Source of the DNA: Maribacter sp044594925
GTDB taxonomy: Bacteria > Bacteroidota > Bacteroidia > Flavobacteriales > Flavobacteriaceae
Direction of reading: 5' to 3'
DNA length: 64,000 nt
Assembly (NCBI RefSeq): GCF_044594925.1
Contig: NZ_CP138991.1
Span: forward strand, 3,906,001-3,970,000
The notes below the pieces were generated by a model, which saw only the letters and a program-made list of their open reading frames with translations, was not told the DNA's origin and did no database searches. Shown in pieces: positions 8,438 through 17,300 of the stretch. The translations under genes and the position numbers were made by a program. The number at the start of each line of letters is the position of its first letter. Positions within the stretch are counted from its first letter, which is position 1.

Positions 8438-9658
8438 ATGATTATCAACATACCCGAAAATTCAGATTTTTCCATTCATAATATTCCCTTTGGAATTTTT
8501 TCAACCGCTGATAGAACTCCAAGAGCCGGCGTTGCAGTAGGTGAGTATATTTTGGATTTAGTTGCAGTAGCGGCATTAGACGTTTTTGACTTTGACACTG
8601 CGGTGCTGGAAAAAAGTACGCTTAACGATTTTATAGATTTGGGCAAGCCAATAACCAATAAAGTAAGGACTGATATTCAGTCTTGGTTAAAGGATGATGC
8701 TTCCGTACTGGCCGGAAAACCTGCGCTTTTTGTGAAGCAATCAGAAGCTGAAATGCATTTACCTGTTTTTATTGGCGATTACACGGATTTTTATTCAAGT
8801 ATAGAACATGCGACAAATGTTGGGAAAATGTTTCGAGATCCGGAAAATGCACTCCTTCCAAATTGGAAACACATTCCAGTTGGGTACCATGGTAGGGCAA
8901 GCTCTATCGTGGTAAGTGATGTGGCGGTACATAGACCAAAAGGACAAACCATTCCTAACGGCGCGGACCAACCTGTTTTTGGTCCCTCGCAACGTGTAGA
9001 TTTTGAATTGGAAATGGGTTTTATCACCGGAAGAAATACAGAGCTGGGTTCCGCTATTTCTACGGCTGAGGCGGATGATTATATTTTTGGATTGGTTTTG
9101 CTGAATGACTGGTCGGCCCGTGATATTCAGAAATGGGAATATGTGCCGCTTGGTCCTTTCTTGGCCAAGAATTTTGCTTCTCACATATCGCCATGGATTG
9201 TAACCTTGGAAGCATTAGCCCCTTTTAAGGTTTCAGGACCAAAACAAGACCCAGAGGTCTTGCCTTATTTAAAATATGACGGGCAGCGAAATTATGATGT
9301 TAATTTATCCGTGAGCATCACACCAGAGGGGAGTGATGAAAAAACGGTCTGTAATTCCAATCTAAAATATATGTATTGGAATATGGCTCAGCAATTAGCA
9401 CATCATACGGTAAATGGCTGTAACATAAATACTGGGGATTTGTACGGTTCCGGTACTATTTCAGGAAAAGATGAGAATTCTTATGGTTCTATGTTAGAAT
9501 TGGCATGGATGGGAACAAAACCTTTAAAAATGAACGATGGCTCGGAACGTAAATTCATTAATGACGGAGATACGGTGACCATGCGTGGCTATGCTGAAAA
9601 GGATGGAAAACGCGTTGGTTTTGGAGAAGTAAGCGCCAAAATACTACCAGCAAAGTAA
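8438..9658 (+). CDS. fahA: Fumarylacetoacetase
   Basis: 406-residue hydrolase that splits fumarylacetoacetate to fumarate and acetoacetate, the last step of tyrosine breakdown. The N-terminal SH3-like domain starts with NIPFGIFSTADRTPRAGVAVGE. The catalytic domain has DFYSSIEHATNVGKMFRDP, VGYHGRASSIVVSG-like and DFELEMGFITGRN blocks with metal-binding acidic residues, and LNDWSARDIQKWEYVPLGPFLAKNF. All are diagnostic. Maleylacetoacetate isomerase, which should act between HmgA and FahA, is not visible in this window. Confidence 0.95.
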   Translation: MIINIPENSDFSIHNIPFGIFSTADRTPRAGVAVGEYILDLVAVAALDVFDFDTAVLEKSTLNDFIDLGKPITNKVRTDIQSWLKDDASVLAGKPALFVKQSEAEMHLPVFIGDYTDFYSSIEHATNVGKMFRDPENALLPNWKHIPVGYHGRASSIVVSDVAVHRPKGQTIPNGADQPVFGPSQRVDFELEMGFITGRNTELGSAISTAEADDYIFGLVLLNDWSARDIQKWEYVPLGPFLAKNFASHISPWIVTLEALAPFKVSGPKQDPEVLPYLKYDGQRNYDVNLSVSITPEGSDEKTVCNSNLKYMYWNMAQQLAHHTVNGCNINTGDLYGSGTISGKDENSYGSMLELAWMGTKPLKMNDGSERKFINDGDTVTMRGYAEKDGKRVGFGEVSAKILPAK

Positions 9659-9735
9659 ATCTCTGGAGCCGAGGAAAGTCGAAAATACCAAAAACCTAAA
9701 TATGACCTGAGCTAGGCTCTGTCATCTAAAACATA

Positions 9736-10617
9736 ATGCTAATGATAAAAACGATAGACCCCAAAACTATTTCGCAACCAGAATTACATGCGTACTTATT
9801 GTCAGCGGTAGCTCCAAGGCCTATTTGTTTTGCAAGTACTATCGATGGAGAAGGTAAGGTGAATTTGAGTCCGTTTAGTTTCTTCAACGTTTTTAGTTCT
9901 AACCCGCCAATACTTATATTCTCCCCTGCCCGCAGTGGTAGAGACGGTAGTTTAAAACATTCGCATCAGAATGTAAAAGAAGTACCAGAAGTAGTCATAA
10001 ACATTGTTAATCATCCTATCGTGGAGCAAATGTCCTTATCCAGTACGGCTTACGACAAGGGTGTAAACGAATTCCTAAAAGCAGGACTTACCCAAGTACC
10101 TAGTGAAAAAGTAAGACCACCCCGAGTAGGGGAAGCACCGGTAGCTTTGGAGTGTACGGTAACCGAAGTAATTGAGTTGGCGGATACCCCGGGAGCGGGA
10201 AACTTGATTTTGGCGAAAGTAGCACTCATCCATATCAATGAAAAATACCTAACGGACGACAAATTAGATACGCAAAAGTTAGATTTGGTAGGTAGAATGG
10301 GAGAGAGCTGGTACACGCGAGCAAGTGGAGCGGCACTTTTTGAAATTCCCAAACCGATACGAACAAAAGGAATAGGGGTAGATAGCCTACCGGTATCCGT
10401 CCGAGAAAGTAAAATCCTTACAGGTAATAATTTAGGGCGTTTGGGGAACTTAGAGCGAGTTCCTACCACATCGGAAATGGATATGATTCGTAAGAGTGAT
10501 GAGGTCAAAACAAAGGGGTTAGCTGATGATATCGCAAAAATTCATCAACTTGCTAAGGAATGGTTAGCCGAAGGAAGAACACAAGATGCCCTATCCTTAT
10601 TGTTTAGTTTTGAATAA
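9736..10617 (+). CDS. Flavin reductase-like FMN-binding protein
   Basis: 293-residue protein of the flavoredoxin / flavin-reductase-like group. The N-terminal split-barrel FMN domain (about 1-200) contains VAPRPICFASTIDGEGKVNLSPFSFFN and the NPPILIFSPARSGRDGS stretch that binds FMN. The C-terminal 90 residues are a helical extension. The ATG at 9742 is an equally good start. The gene follows fahA by 77 bp, a common neighbour of tyrosine genes in this phylum, where its role is uncertain. Its last two thirds (10026-10623) are repeated at 15268-15865 with 12 differences over 598 bp, so the gene has taken part in a recombination event. Confidence 0.85.
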   Translation: MLMIKTIDPKTISQPELHAYLLSAVAPRPICFASTIDGEGKVNLSPFSFFNVFSSNPPILIFSPARSGRDGSLKHSHQNVKEVPEVVINIVNHPIVEQMSLSSTAYDKGVNEFLKAGLTQVPSEKVRPPRVGEAPVALECTVTEVIELADTPGAGNLILAKVALIHINEKYLTDDKLDTQKLDLVGRMGESWYTRASGAALFEIPKPIRTKGIGVDSLPVSVRESKILTGNNLGRLGNLERVPTTSEMDMIRKSDEVKTKGLADDIAKIHQLAKEWLAEGRTQDALSLLFSFE

Positions 10618-10623
10618 AGGCTT
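10026..10623 (+). repeat. 598-bp direct repeat, left copy
   Basis: Matches 15268-15865 at a constant offset of 5242 bp. By eye I count 12 differences, about 98% identity. It begins inside the flavin reductase gene and ends 6 bp after its stop codon. Confidence 0.9.
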
Positions 10624-10800
10624 TTGTCTTATGTTTAAAATATAGTTTGAGAGCGGAGGTTTTAAATTCAGACAGGAATATTTTAATAAGTTTCAATCCT
10701 AGTCTTTAAATGGATAGGTGTTTAGGGATTATAGTCTAAGACTAACAAAACGTAATTATCTTAAAAGTGTTGTATAAAATAGATGAAAAATACCCTAAAA

Positions 10801-13800
10801 TCAGCGCTTTAAGGTAAAATGCCCTGAAAAGACTTCACCTTCACCATAAGCAAATCTAAACCAGTAATCTGAAGCAGGCATTCGTTGGCCAAAATAGGTG
10901 CCATCCCAACCCACGCTTTGCGGGGATAATTGTTTTAAAAGTTTACCATACCGGTCGTAAATAAAAAGCTGAGCATCGGGAAACAATTCAGCTCCGATGA
11001 TGTTCCAGTTATCATGGATACTGTCCCCATTGGGTGAAAAGAATTTTTGATATCCTATTGCGGTAATTTCTTCACTAAGTGTGCGACATTCTAGAATGTC
11101 TCTTACATAAACGGTATAGGTGCCTGGGAAAACTATAAATTTGTTGTTGGACTGAAAATTCTCTCCGTCTAAGGAGTATTCAAAAGAACCTGTTCCCGTA
11201 GCGGAAACCAGCACTTCTATCTGATCAGAAAACCCATTGGTTTCAACGGTTAAGGTTTCTGGTGCTCCTGAAGATAATACTTCAAAACTTACGGAATTCT
11301 CGCAACTGACTCCATTTAAAACCTGCGTTACGGTCAATTCGTATATTCCGAGTTCTTCAACATTCAATTCTCTGGTGTTGGCAACTTCCAGACCGCTATT
11401 ATTTTTCCACGACCAAGAATCGAATACACCTCCGTCTAGAATTAAAACCGGGCTGTCCGGACATATGACGTAACGTTCTTCCAATAGGGGTTGTGGCAAG
11501 GGATTTATGGTTAATTCAAACGAGGTAATGCTACTACAAGTTTCTAGCCCTATACGGGTAACTTTCGCAAAAAGTGTTTCCTGCATTTGTAGATTGGTAT
11601 AGCCCTGGGCATTTAAAGGGTTTGAACCGTTTTCAGCATCTGACCGACTGGCAAAATAAGTGATATTGAAATCGTTTGCATCTTGCGTACCTAAAATTTC
11701 TGCATTCTTTTGTGTAAGGTCAATGTTTTGGCTGCCTGTTTCATTATTGTCACAAAGTATAATTGAGCTTGGTTCAAGGGCGAAAGGGGTGTCAAAAATT
11801 TGAATATCAAAACTATCCGCTACATAGCAGCTGGTGTTGGAAGCATTTTCCAATCTGTAGAAAATGGTTTGTGGATTGCTGGCGTTCGTAAAAGGCCCCG
11901 TAATCTCGTTCTGCACTAATTCGGCATCGGTCCGTGTTTCAAAATACCGCACCATAAATTTAGTTGCATCTTGCTCGCCAAGAATTTCCAAATTCTTCTC
12001 CGTTAAGTTAAAACTAGAACTACCGTCGTTATTGTCATCACAAACTACCCAATCCGTAAGGGTTTGTAGATTGGGTGTGTCGTAGACCATAAGGTCAAAG
12101 GAGTTTGTCGCATAGCAATTAGGGTCAGATGCGTTTTGTACTCGCACATAAATGCTTTGCTCATATGCCGTAGTATTGGTGTATGAGTTGGTTAACGGAT
12201 CGGTATTGGTTTCCGCATCCGACAAAGAAATATGGTAACTAATTGTTAGGCTTGTCGCATTTTGTGTGCCTATGATTTCCGTAACGGTATCCGTTAGTTC
12301 AAAAGCAAAAAAACCGTCGTTGTCCGTATCACAAACCTGTAAATCTGTTGGCGTATGTGCAACGACTCCAGAACTGACCTCAATCATAAAACTACCCGTT
12401 CTGTAGCAGTTGGGATACGTACTGTTCTGAAACCTAAAGAAGATTTCTTCGGTTGCTAAGGTATTTTCGTGGTTTACGGGCAAGGGGTTTGTTCCTGCAT
12501 CTGCATCGGCCTGTGAAGCGAAATACAAGATTTCGAACTTGGTTTCGTCTTGGCCATTAAAAATCTCGATATTCTTCCGAGAAAGATCAAAAGTAAAAAG
12601 ACCGTCCGTATCATCGTCACAGACCGTCCAATCCAAAACGGTATCAATAACAGGGGCTTGTCTTGCAATAATATTGAATGCTGCTGTTGTATAACAATTG
12701 GTATTGGTCTTATTGGAAGCCCTTATGTAAACAAGCGTTGTGCCTAGTGCAAAGGAGTGTGTATTTTCCAATACGTTAGTATAGGTATCCGCATCACTTT
12801 GCGAAAGGAAGTAATCTACCGAAAAATTGTCGGGGTCTTGCGTTCCTAGTACAGAAGCGTTTAAAGTTTGCAAATCCATATCATAGGCATCTTGGGTAAT
12901 ACAGGCCGTAATGTCTTCTAAAGGTAGTGCTTTGGGAATTTCAGAAATTGTAATATCCTCTGTTTCCGTAGTGCTATTGGATGCCGTGTTTACCGTTACG
13001 GAAACGGTATAATCTCCTGCAGCAGCATAGGTATGACCTGGGTTTTCTGCAGTAGCGGTAGTGCCATCACCAAAATCCCATAAAATTGAAGTAATAGGTT
13101 CCGAGGCTTCAATACTAAACTCCGTTTCGTTTCCTAGACACAAGTTTTCAGCTTCAATTCCTACATCAAAAAATGAGGATATAAAGGGAGGTAGCCCCAT
13201 AGATGCCTTTGCGCCGGGTCCAAGATAAACGGCATCATCTACAAAATCGCATCCGTCCCCTAAAACATTAGGATTGTTGATGACATTCAGGTAATTGTTT
13301 AAGATATTGGTTTCATAAATTTTGCCATCAATTCCCATTTGCAATGCACCCTTAAACATATACCAGCGAGATTCTAGGATGTGCCCAGAGTTGATAATGG
13401 CATCTTGTTCATAGGTACTAAGGTCGAACTGCGTAAGATTATATCGTGTAGTTATATAGAGCACATTATTGTTCAAGGAAAATTCCCCTCCATAAGGTCT
13501 ATTGCCTGCAGCTCTATTGGCATCAAAAAAGCCTTTTAGAGAAACATGGTCGCTCATGGTGCCTGTTGCGGTATTGAAACGCATAAGATCAACTTGAGCA
13601 TCATTATCCGTTATAGAGACCAAAAATTTTCCGTCAGGAGAAGTTTTCATGTATCCTATGGTCGAGTATTCAGCTTGTGGAAGCGATGGACCAATATTAG
13701 TTACAACGGGTGTTGTGTTAATGCCAGAAGCATCCACTAGAAAGCTATAATAAGAATTGCCTCCATAGGAACGTGTAATGACCCAAACGCCTTGCCCGTC

Positions 13801-14289
13801 TGAATGGGCAACTGCGCATATCTTTTCACTAGTGCGACTGATTAATGGAATTCCTTTTTGAGCGGTAATATCGCCCATACCCCCATTAAGATTCATATCC
13901 ACCACGCTGTATTGCAGTCCATTGGGCCCACCTGCTTCATCAACGGTAAACAAGAAGTAAATATTGGGCTCGTCGGATTTTGGTACAATGATGGCAGATT
14001 GTGTACTAGAAGGATCCCCGTTTAAACCGGTTCCATTGGGCATGATGAGGTGGTTTCTGTTCCATACCGTAATACCATCGGTGTAAAAGAGCAGGCTGCC
14101 ATTGGAATCGGATATGGTGGCACATCCTTCATGGGTGTTTAATTGACCGTCAGTAAGGGCAACGGGTGTTCCTGAGTTAAAATCCAAACCTGCATTTTCA
14201 CCAAAATACCAGATGGCCGCTTCCTTTTGAGCTTGGGTAAAAATGCTTGTGGAAAAAAGAATTACGAAAAGTAAATACTGTAGTTTCAA
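10801..14289 (-). CDS. T9SS-secreted PKD-repeat surface protein (gliding-associated type)
   Basis: 1162-residue secreted protein. It has a signal peptide (about 1-20, ending in TQAQ) and an N-terminal beta-propeller-like part (about 20-370) with recurring WYFG, NGLQYSVVDMN and PDGKFLVSITDND segments. A PKD domain follows (about 380-450, ILWDFGDGTTATAENPGHTY), then five repeats of roughly 90 residues, each with a CDxxxDG or CDNN start, an EILGxQDA block and a closing NCY-x-F motif. The C-terminus from about 1080 is a type B T9SS sorting domain (KFFSPNGDSIHDNWNI, FIYDRYGKLL, GWDGTYFGQRMPASDYWF). It should be exported by the type IX system and displayed on the surface. It lies inside the 4.6-kb segment bracketed by the direct repeat. 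Confidence 0.9.
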   Translation of the reverse strand: MKLQYLLFVILFSTSIFTQAQKEAAIWYFGENAGLDFNSGTPVALTDGQLNTHEGCATISDSNGSLLFYTDGITVWNRNHLIMPNGTGLNGDPSSTQSAIIVPKSDEPNIYFLFTVDEAGGPNGLQYSVVDMNLNGGMGDITAQKGIPLISRTSEKICAVAHSDGQGVWVITRSYGGNSYYSFLVDASGINTTPVVTNIGPSLPQAEYSTIGYMKTSPDGKFLVSITDNDAQVDLMRFNTATGTMSDHVSLKGFFDANRAAGNRPYGGEFSLNNNVLYITTRYNLTQFDLSTYEQDAIINSGHILESRWYMFKGALQMGIDGKIYETNILNNYLNVINNPNVLGDGCDFVDDAVYLGPGAKASMGLPPFISSFFDVGIEAENLCLGNETEFSIEASEPITSILWDFGDGTTATAENPGHTYAAAGDYTVSVTVNTASNSTTETEDITISEIPKALPLEDITACITQDAYDMDLQTLNASVLGTQDPDNFSVDYFLSQSDADTYTNVLENTHSFALGTTLVYIRASNKTNTNCYTTAAFNIIARQAPVIDTVLDWTVCDDDTDGLFTFDLSRKNIEIFNGQDETKFEILYFASQADADAGTNPLPVNHENTLATEEIFFRFQNSTYPNCYRTGSFMIEVSSGVVAHTPTDLQVCDTDNDGFFAFELTDTVTEIIGTQNATSLTISYHISLSDAETNTDPLTNSYTNTTAYEQSIYVRVQNASDPNCYATNSFDLMVYDTPNLQTLTDWVVCDDNNDGSSSFNLTEKNLEILGEQDATKFMVRYFETRTDAELVQNEITGPFTNASNPQTIFYRLENASNTSCYVADSFDIQIFDTPFALEPSSIILCDNNETGSQNIDLTQKNAEILGTQDANDFNITYFASRSDAENGSNPLNAQGYTNLQMQETLFAKVTRIGLETCSSITSFELTINPLPQPLLEERYVICPDSPVLILDGGVFDSWSWKNNSGLEVANTRELNVEELGIYELTVTQVLNGVSCENSVSFEVLSSGAPETLTVETNGFSDQIEVLVSATGTGSFEYSLDGENFQSNNKFIVFPGTYTVYVRDILECRTLSEEITAIGYQKFFSPNGDSIHDNWNIIGAELFPDAQLFIYDRYGKLLKQLSPQSVGWDGTYFGQRMPASDYWFRFAYGEGEVFSGHFTLKR

Positions 14290-14438
14290 ACGTGGTCTTG
14301 GTTAGTGTTGTGGCCTGTAAAATACACCACTTTTATAGGTCTACAAAAGGTTCCTTACAAAACGTGATAAAAATCGATAAATTGTAGTAAAAAGCTTGTT
14401 TTTATTGTTGTGAGAAGCTTATAACGTCTTTTTATCGA

Positions 14439-15043
14439 TTACCATGAAATACTTTTAAAAAAAGAATTCTTTTTTAAAATAGCAACGACGGGATTGTCTG
14501 CTTTCGTTATTGAAATTAAGCCTTGGTCGTTAACATAATTGCTGGCACTGGAATAGCGATATTCTGAAGCTTTCACAACAATCCCCGCTCTCACCGGATT
14601 CATATGAATATAGTCTAATTTTGACCATAGAAATTTTTCTGAATGCACTTCTTCGGGATGGTTGCCGTACTTCCAAAACTGATAGGTTTTGTTCCTACTA
14701 TGTTTTTTAGCGGCTGCAACGAACTGCCGTAGCATCCATTCCCTTCTACTTTCAGGTTCATTTCTAATGGATTCTAAAATTCTTTTTGCTGTATGCTTCT
14801 TGAAATCCCTAATTAAACCCGATAAATCTTCTGTTGTGCTTTGTAAAATACAGTGTATATGGTTGCTCATAATTACAAAGCCATAAATAACCATGCCTTT
14901 TTTTGTTGGCAGTATTGCAAACTATCCACTACGATATCCTTGTAACGTTTTCTCGTAAAAATATCGACCCAATCAACTACAGTGAATGTAACAAAATGTG
15001 GTTTGCTTTGGTCTCTTATTTTATAGCCTTCATTATTGAACAT
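14439..15043 (-). pseudogene. REP-associated tyrosine transposase (RayT) with -1 frameshift
   Basis: Two frames together give a complete Y1 transposase. The first frame starts at 15043 (MFNNEGYKIRDQSKPHFVTFTVVDW) and stops soon after a run of seven A on the coding strand (14898-14904). The second frame then continues with GMVIYGFVIMSNHIHCILQS, including the HxH metal motif SNHIHCIL, down to 14439. The run reads A AAA AAG in the first frame, a classic -1 slippery heptamer, and a -1 slip joins the halves correctly. It may be a programmed frameshift or a mutation. The last third has the usual YIHMNPVRAG motif. Palindromes that could be its REP substrate lie just upstream. Confidence 0.8.
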
Positions 15044-15073
15044 GAATAGCAAGATACTAAATCAAAAACGCTG

Positions 15074-15139
15074 AGTTGCAAACTTCGCACTATAACGCTT
15101 TGCTGCTTTATTTTACGCTGCTCTGCAAAGTTTACAACT
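15074..15139. repeat. REP-like inverted repeat next to RayT
   Basis: AGTTGCAAACTTCGC (15074-15088) and GCAAAGTTTACAACT (15125-15139) are near-perfect inverted copies around a 36-nt centre rich in GCT repeats. The position beside the transposase start is what is expected of REP/BIME sequences handled by RayT proteins. Confidence 0.6.
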
Positions 15140-15241
15140 TCACAGCTTTTGCTGTGTTATGGTTAAATCGAAAATATTACAACTTATGCTTTACGAAATA
15201 GTTTGATTGGCTTACTCGTGTGTGCTTACTCATAAACGGTA

Positions 15242-15258
15242 CGAAGTCGCAAACTTCG
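15242..15258. repeat. Second REP-like palindrome
   Basis: CGAAGTCGCAAACTTCG is a compact hairpin and repeats the GCAAACTTCG core of the element at 15074. It ends 9 bp before the start of the right copy of the 598-bp repeat. Confidence 0.55.
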
Positions 15259-15267
15259 AACAGCTGG

Positions 15268-15865
15268 GCAAATGTCCTTATCCAGTACGGCTTACGACAA
15301 GGGTGTAAACGAATTCCTAAAAGCAGGACTTACCCAAGTACCTAGTGAAAAAGTAAGACCACCCCGAGTAGGGGAAGCACCGGTAGCTTTGGAGTGTACG
15401 GTAACCGAAGTAATTGAGTTGGCGGATACCCCGGGAGCGGGAAACTTAATTTTGGCGAAAGTAGCACTCATCCATATCAATGAAAAATACCTAACGGACG
15501 ACAAATTAGATACGCAAAAGTTAGATTTGGTAGGTAGAATGGGAGAGAGCTGGTACACTCGAGCAAGTGGCCCAGCTCTTTTTGAAGTTCCCAAACCGAT
15601 ACGAACAAAAGGAATAGGGGTAGATAGCCTACCGGTATCCGTCCGAGAAAGTAAAATCCTTACAGGTAATAATTTAGGGCGTTTGGGGAACTTAGAGCGC
15701 GTTCCTACCACATCGGAAATGGATATGATTCGCAAGAGTGATGAGGTCAAAACAAAGGGGTTAGCTAATGATATTGCAAAAATTCATCAACTTGCTAAGG
15801 AATGGTTAGCCGAAGGAAGAACACAAGATGCCCTATCCTTGTTGTTTAGTTTTGAATAAAGGCTT
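15268..15865 (+). repeat. 598-bp direct repeat, right copy
   Basis: Right partner of 10026-10623. Its last 20 bp also encode the final residues (AFIQN and stop) of the convergent aldo/keto reductase fusion gene, so this 3' junction is probably the ancestral one. Confidence 0.9.
15272..15859 (+). pseudogene. 5'-truncated copy of the flavin reductase gene
   Basis: The frame is intact for 195 codons from an internal ATG (MSLSSTAYDKG) and differs from the full-length copy by few residues (for example Ala to Pro, Ile to Val, Asp to Asn). The FMN-binding N-terminal 97 residues are missing. What lies upstream is the REP-like region, not coding sequence. It overlaps the convergent gene's stop by 14 bp. 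It should be non-functional as a flavoprotein. Confidence 0.85.
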
Positions 15866-17297
15866 CCGCTTCAATTTCCACCAAGTAGCCGTCCCCAACA
15901 AGTTTAGCTTCCACTAATGTGTTAGCCGGGTTTATTCCCTTAAAACGTTCGCCGTGAGCACGCGCAACAGGTTCCCAATCATTAATATTATGAACAAATA
16001 TTCGCGTACGCACTACACTTTCTAACGTTGTTTCAAAGGTTTGTAGTACCGCTTCTATTTTATCGATTACAAAATGCGCCTGTGCTGCCGCATCCGCTCC
16101 GCCAATCATATGCGCTCCATGCGTAGCGGTAGTTCCCGAAATATATATGCGATTCCCTTCTTTTACGGCACGGCAATATCCAGCAAAGGACTCCCATTCT
16201 GTTCCGCTAAAAATTTGTTCTCTAGTAGTATTCGGTGCAGTGATTTTAAATGGTTTTGGAATTTTGTCTAAATGATGGCTCAAGTCTCCCGATGCCGTTA
16301 AAAAGGGAGGGTTTCTATATTCATCTCCACAATTTCCCGGAATGGGAAGCAACTTTTTTTGAGCTTCTTTTATGGTATTGATATCCTCCGAAGAAAGGGA
16401 TATGGCTAACATTTTTTTATTATCCTCGATGTGATTTCGTTCCCCTAATCTTGCACCAACGATAACGGAAGCCACATTCGGATTTTCTAAAATATATCGG
16501 GTTGCGATATTCGCTAGAGAAACATCATGTTTATCCGCTACTTTTTTTACGGCACTAAGAAGATTTTGATAGTTGTTCCATCCGCCTGCGGCATCAATAA
16601 AACGTTTGTACTTCATTTGAGACCAAGTGGTAAGCTCCTTTTCGGAGGGCTCTTTTTTATGTAACCATTTATCGGTCAAAAATCCCCCTGCCAAAGTACC
16701 GAATGCTAGCAATTTTACATTGTACTCCATACAAACTGCCGTCATCTCTGTAGCTGCCCTTTGGTCAAGTAAGGAATGGCAAATTTGATTGCTAACGATA
16801 GGAATTCCGCTGGCGCATGCAATCCGCAAATGGGCCGCATCAAAATTAGTGACTCCAATATGTTTTATAAGACCTTCTTCTTGTAGTTGCTTTAAATGAA
16901 ATAGACCGTCTAGCCAACTGGGATCTGGATAGTTCCAAGCATGAAATTGCATCAGGTCTATACTTGTCTGCTGCATACGGTCTAGCGCGGTTTGGTTGGC
17001 AGTGCGAACATCTTTCAGGGTTATTTCTCCCGGTTCTGGAACCCATTTGGTAAACAACTGTACTTTGTTCCCTAACGGATTGGTATTTTTGAATGTTCCG
17101 GTTATTATCTCGCTAGAGCCATAATGGTCGGCCATGTCAAACGTAGTGAATCCCGCTATAACATAAGGTTCCATAAATTCAGCCGTTGCGTCCGGGTCTA
17201 GGGTTTTTCCGTCACGTTCCATATCGGCTATTTGCCAAAGACCGGTAATAATTCTAGATATTTCTAAACCTTCGGATAGTTTAATTTTGTCTTTCAT
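15846..17297 (-). CDS. Aldo/keto reductase-RidA fusion protein
   Basis: 483 residues in two domains. Residues 1-325 are an aldo/keto reductase barrel with the catalytic set Asp54 and Tyr59 (FDMADHYG), Lys84 (LFTKW) and His119 (MQFHAW), and the NADPH region VIVGARLGERNH. Residues about 345-483 are a RidA/YjgF domain (RAVKEGNRIYISGTTATH, QTFETTLESVVRTRIFVHNIND, PANTLVEAKLVGDGYLVEIEAEA). RidA enzymes hydrolyse reactive enamines and imines, so joining one to a carbonyl reductase suggests sequential handling of an unstable amino-acid-derived intermediate. The gene ends 3 bp after the APC permease start on the same strand, which supports a transport-plus-catabolism operon. The final codons lie inside the duplicated repeat. 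Confidence 0.88.
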   Translation of the reverse strand: MKDKIKLSEGLEISRIITGLWQIADMERDGKTLDPDATAEFMEPYVIAGFTTFDMADHYGSSEIITGTFKNTNPLGNKVQLFTKWVPEPGEITLKDVRTANQTALDRMQQTSIDLMQFHAWNYPDPSWLDGLFHLKQLQEEGLIKHIGVTNFDAAHLRIACASGIPIVSNQICHSLLDQRAATEMTAVCMEYNVKLLAFGTLAGGFLTDKWLHKKEPSEKELTTWSQMKYKRFIDAAGGWNNYQNLLSAVKKVADKHDVSLANIATRYILENPNVASVIVGARLGERNHIEDNKKMLAISLSSEDINTIKEAQKKLLPIPGNCGDEYRNPPFLTASGDLSHHLDKIPKPFKITAPNTTREQIFSGTEWESFAGYCRAVKEGNRIYISGTTATHGAHMIGGADAAAQAHFVIDKIEAVLQTFETTLESVVRTRIFVHNINDWEPVARAHGERFKGINPANTLVEAKLVGDGYLVEIEAEAFIQN

Positions 17298-17300
17298 ATT

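Noticed and set aside
10050..10508. 152-codon minus-strand frame, repeated at 15292-15750
   Set aside because: Antisense shadow of the flavin reductase gene. It is seen twice only because the DNA is duplicated.
10801..14289. Internal ~90-residue repeats as a possible CRISPR or DNA repeat array
   Set aside because: The repeats are at protein level, diverged in DNA, and without constant spacers. No CRISPR array was seen anywhere in the window.
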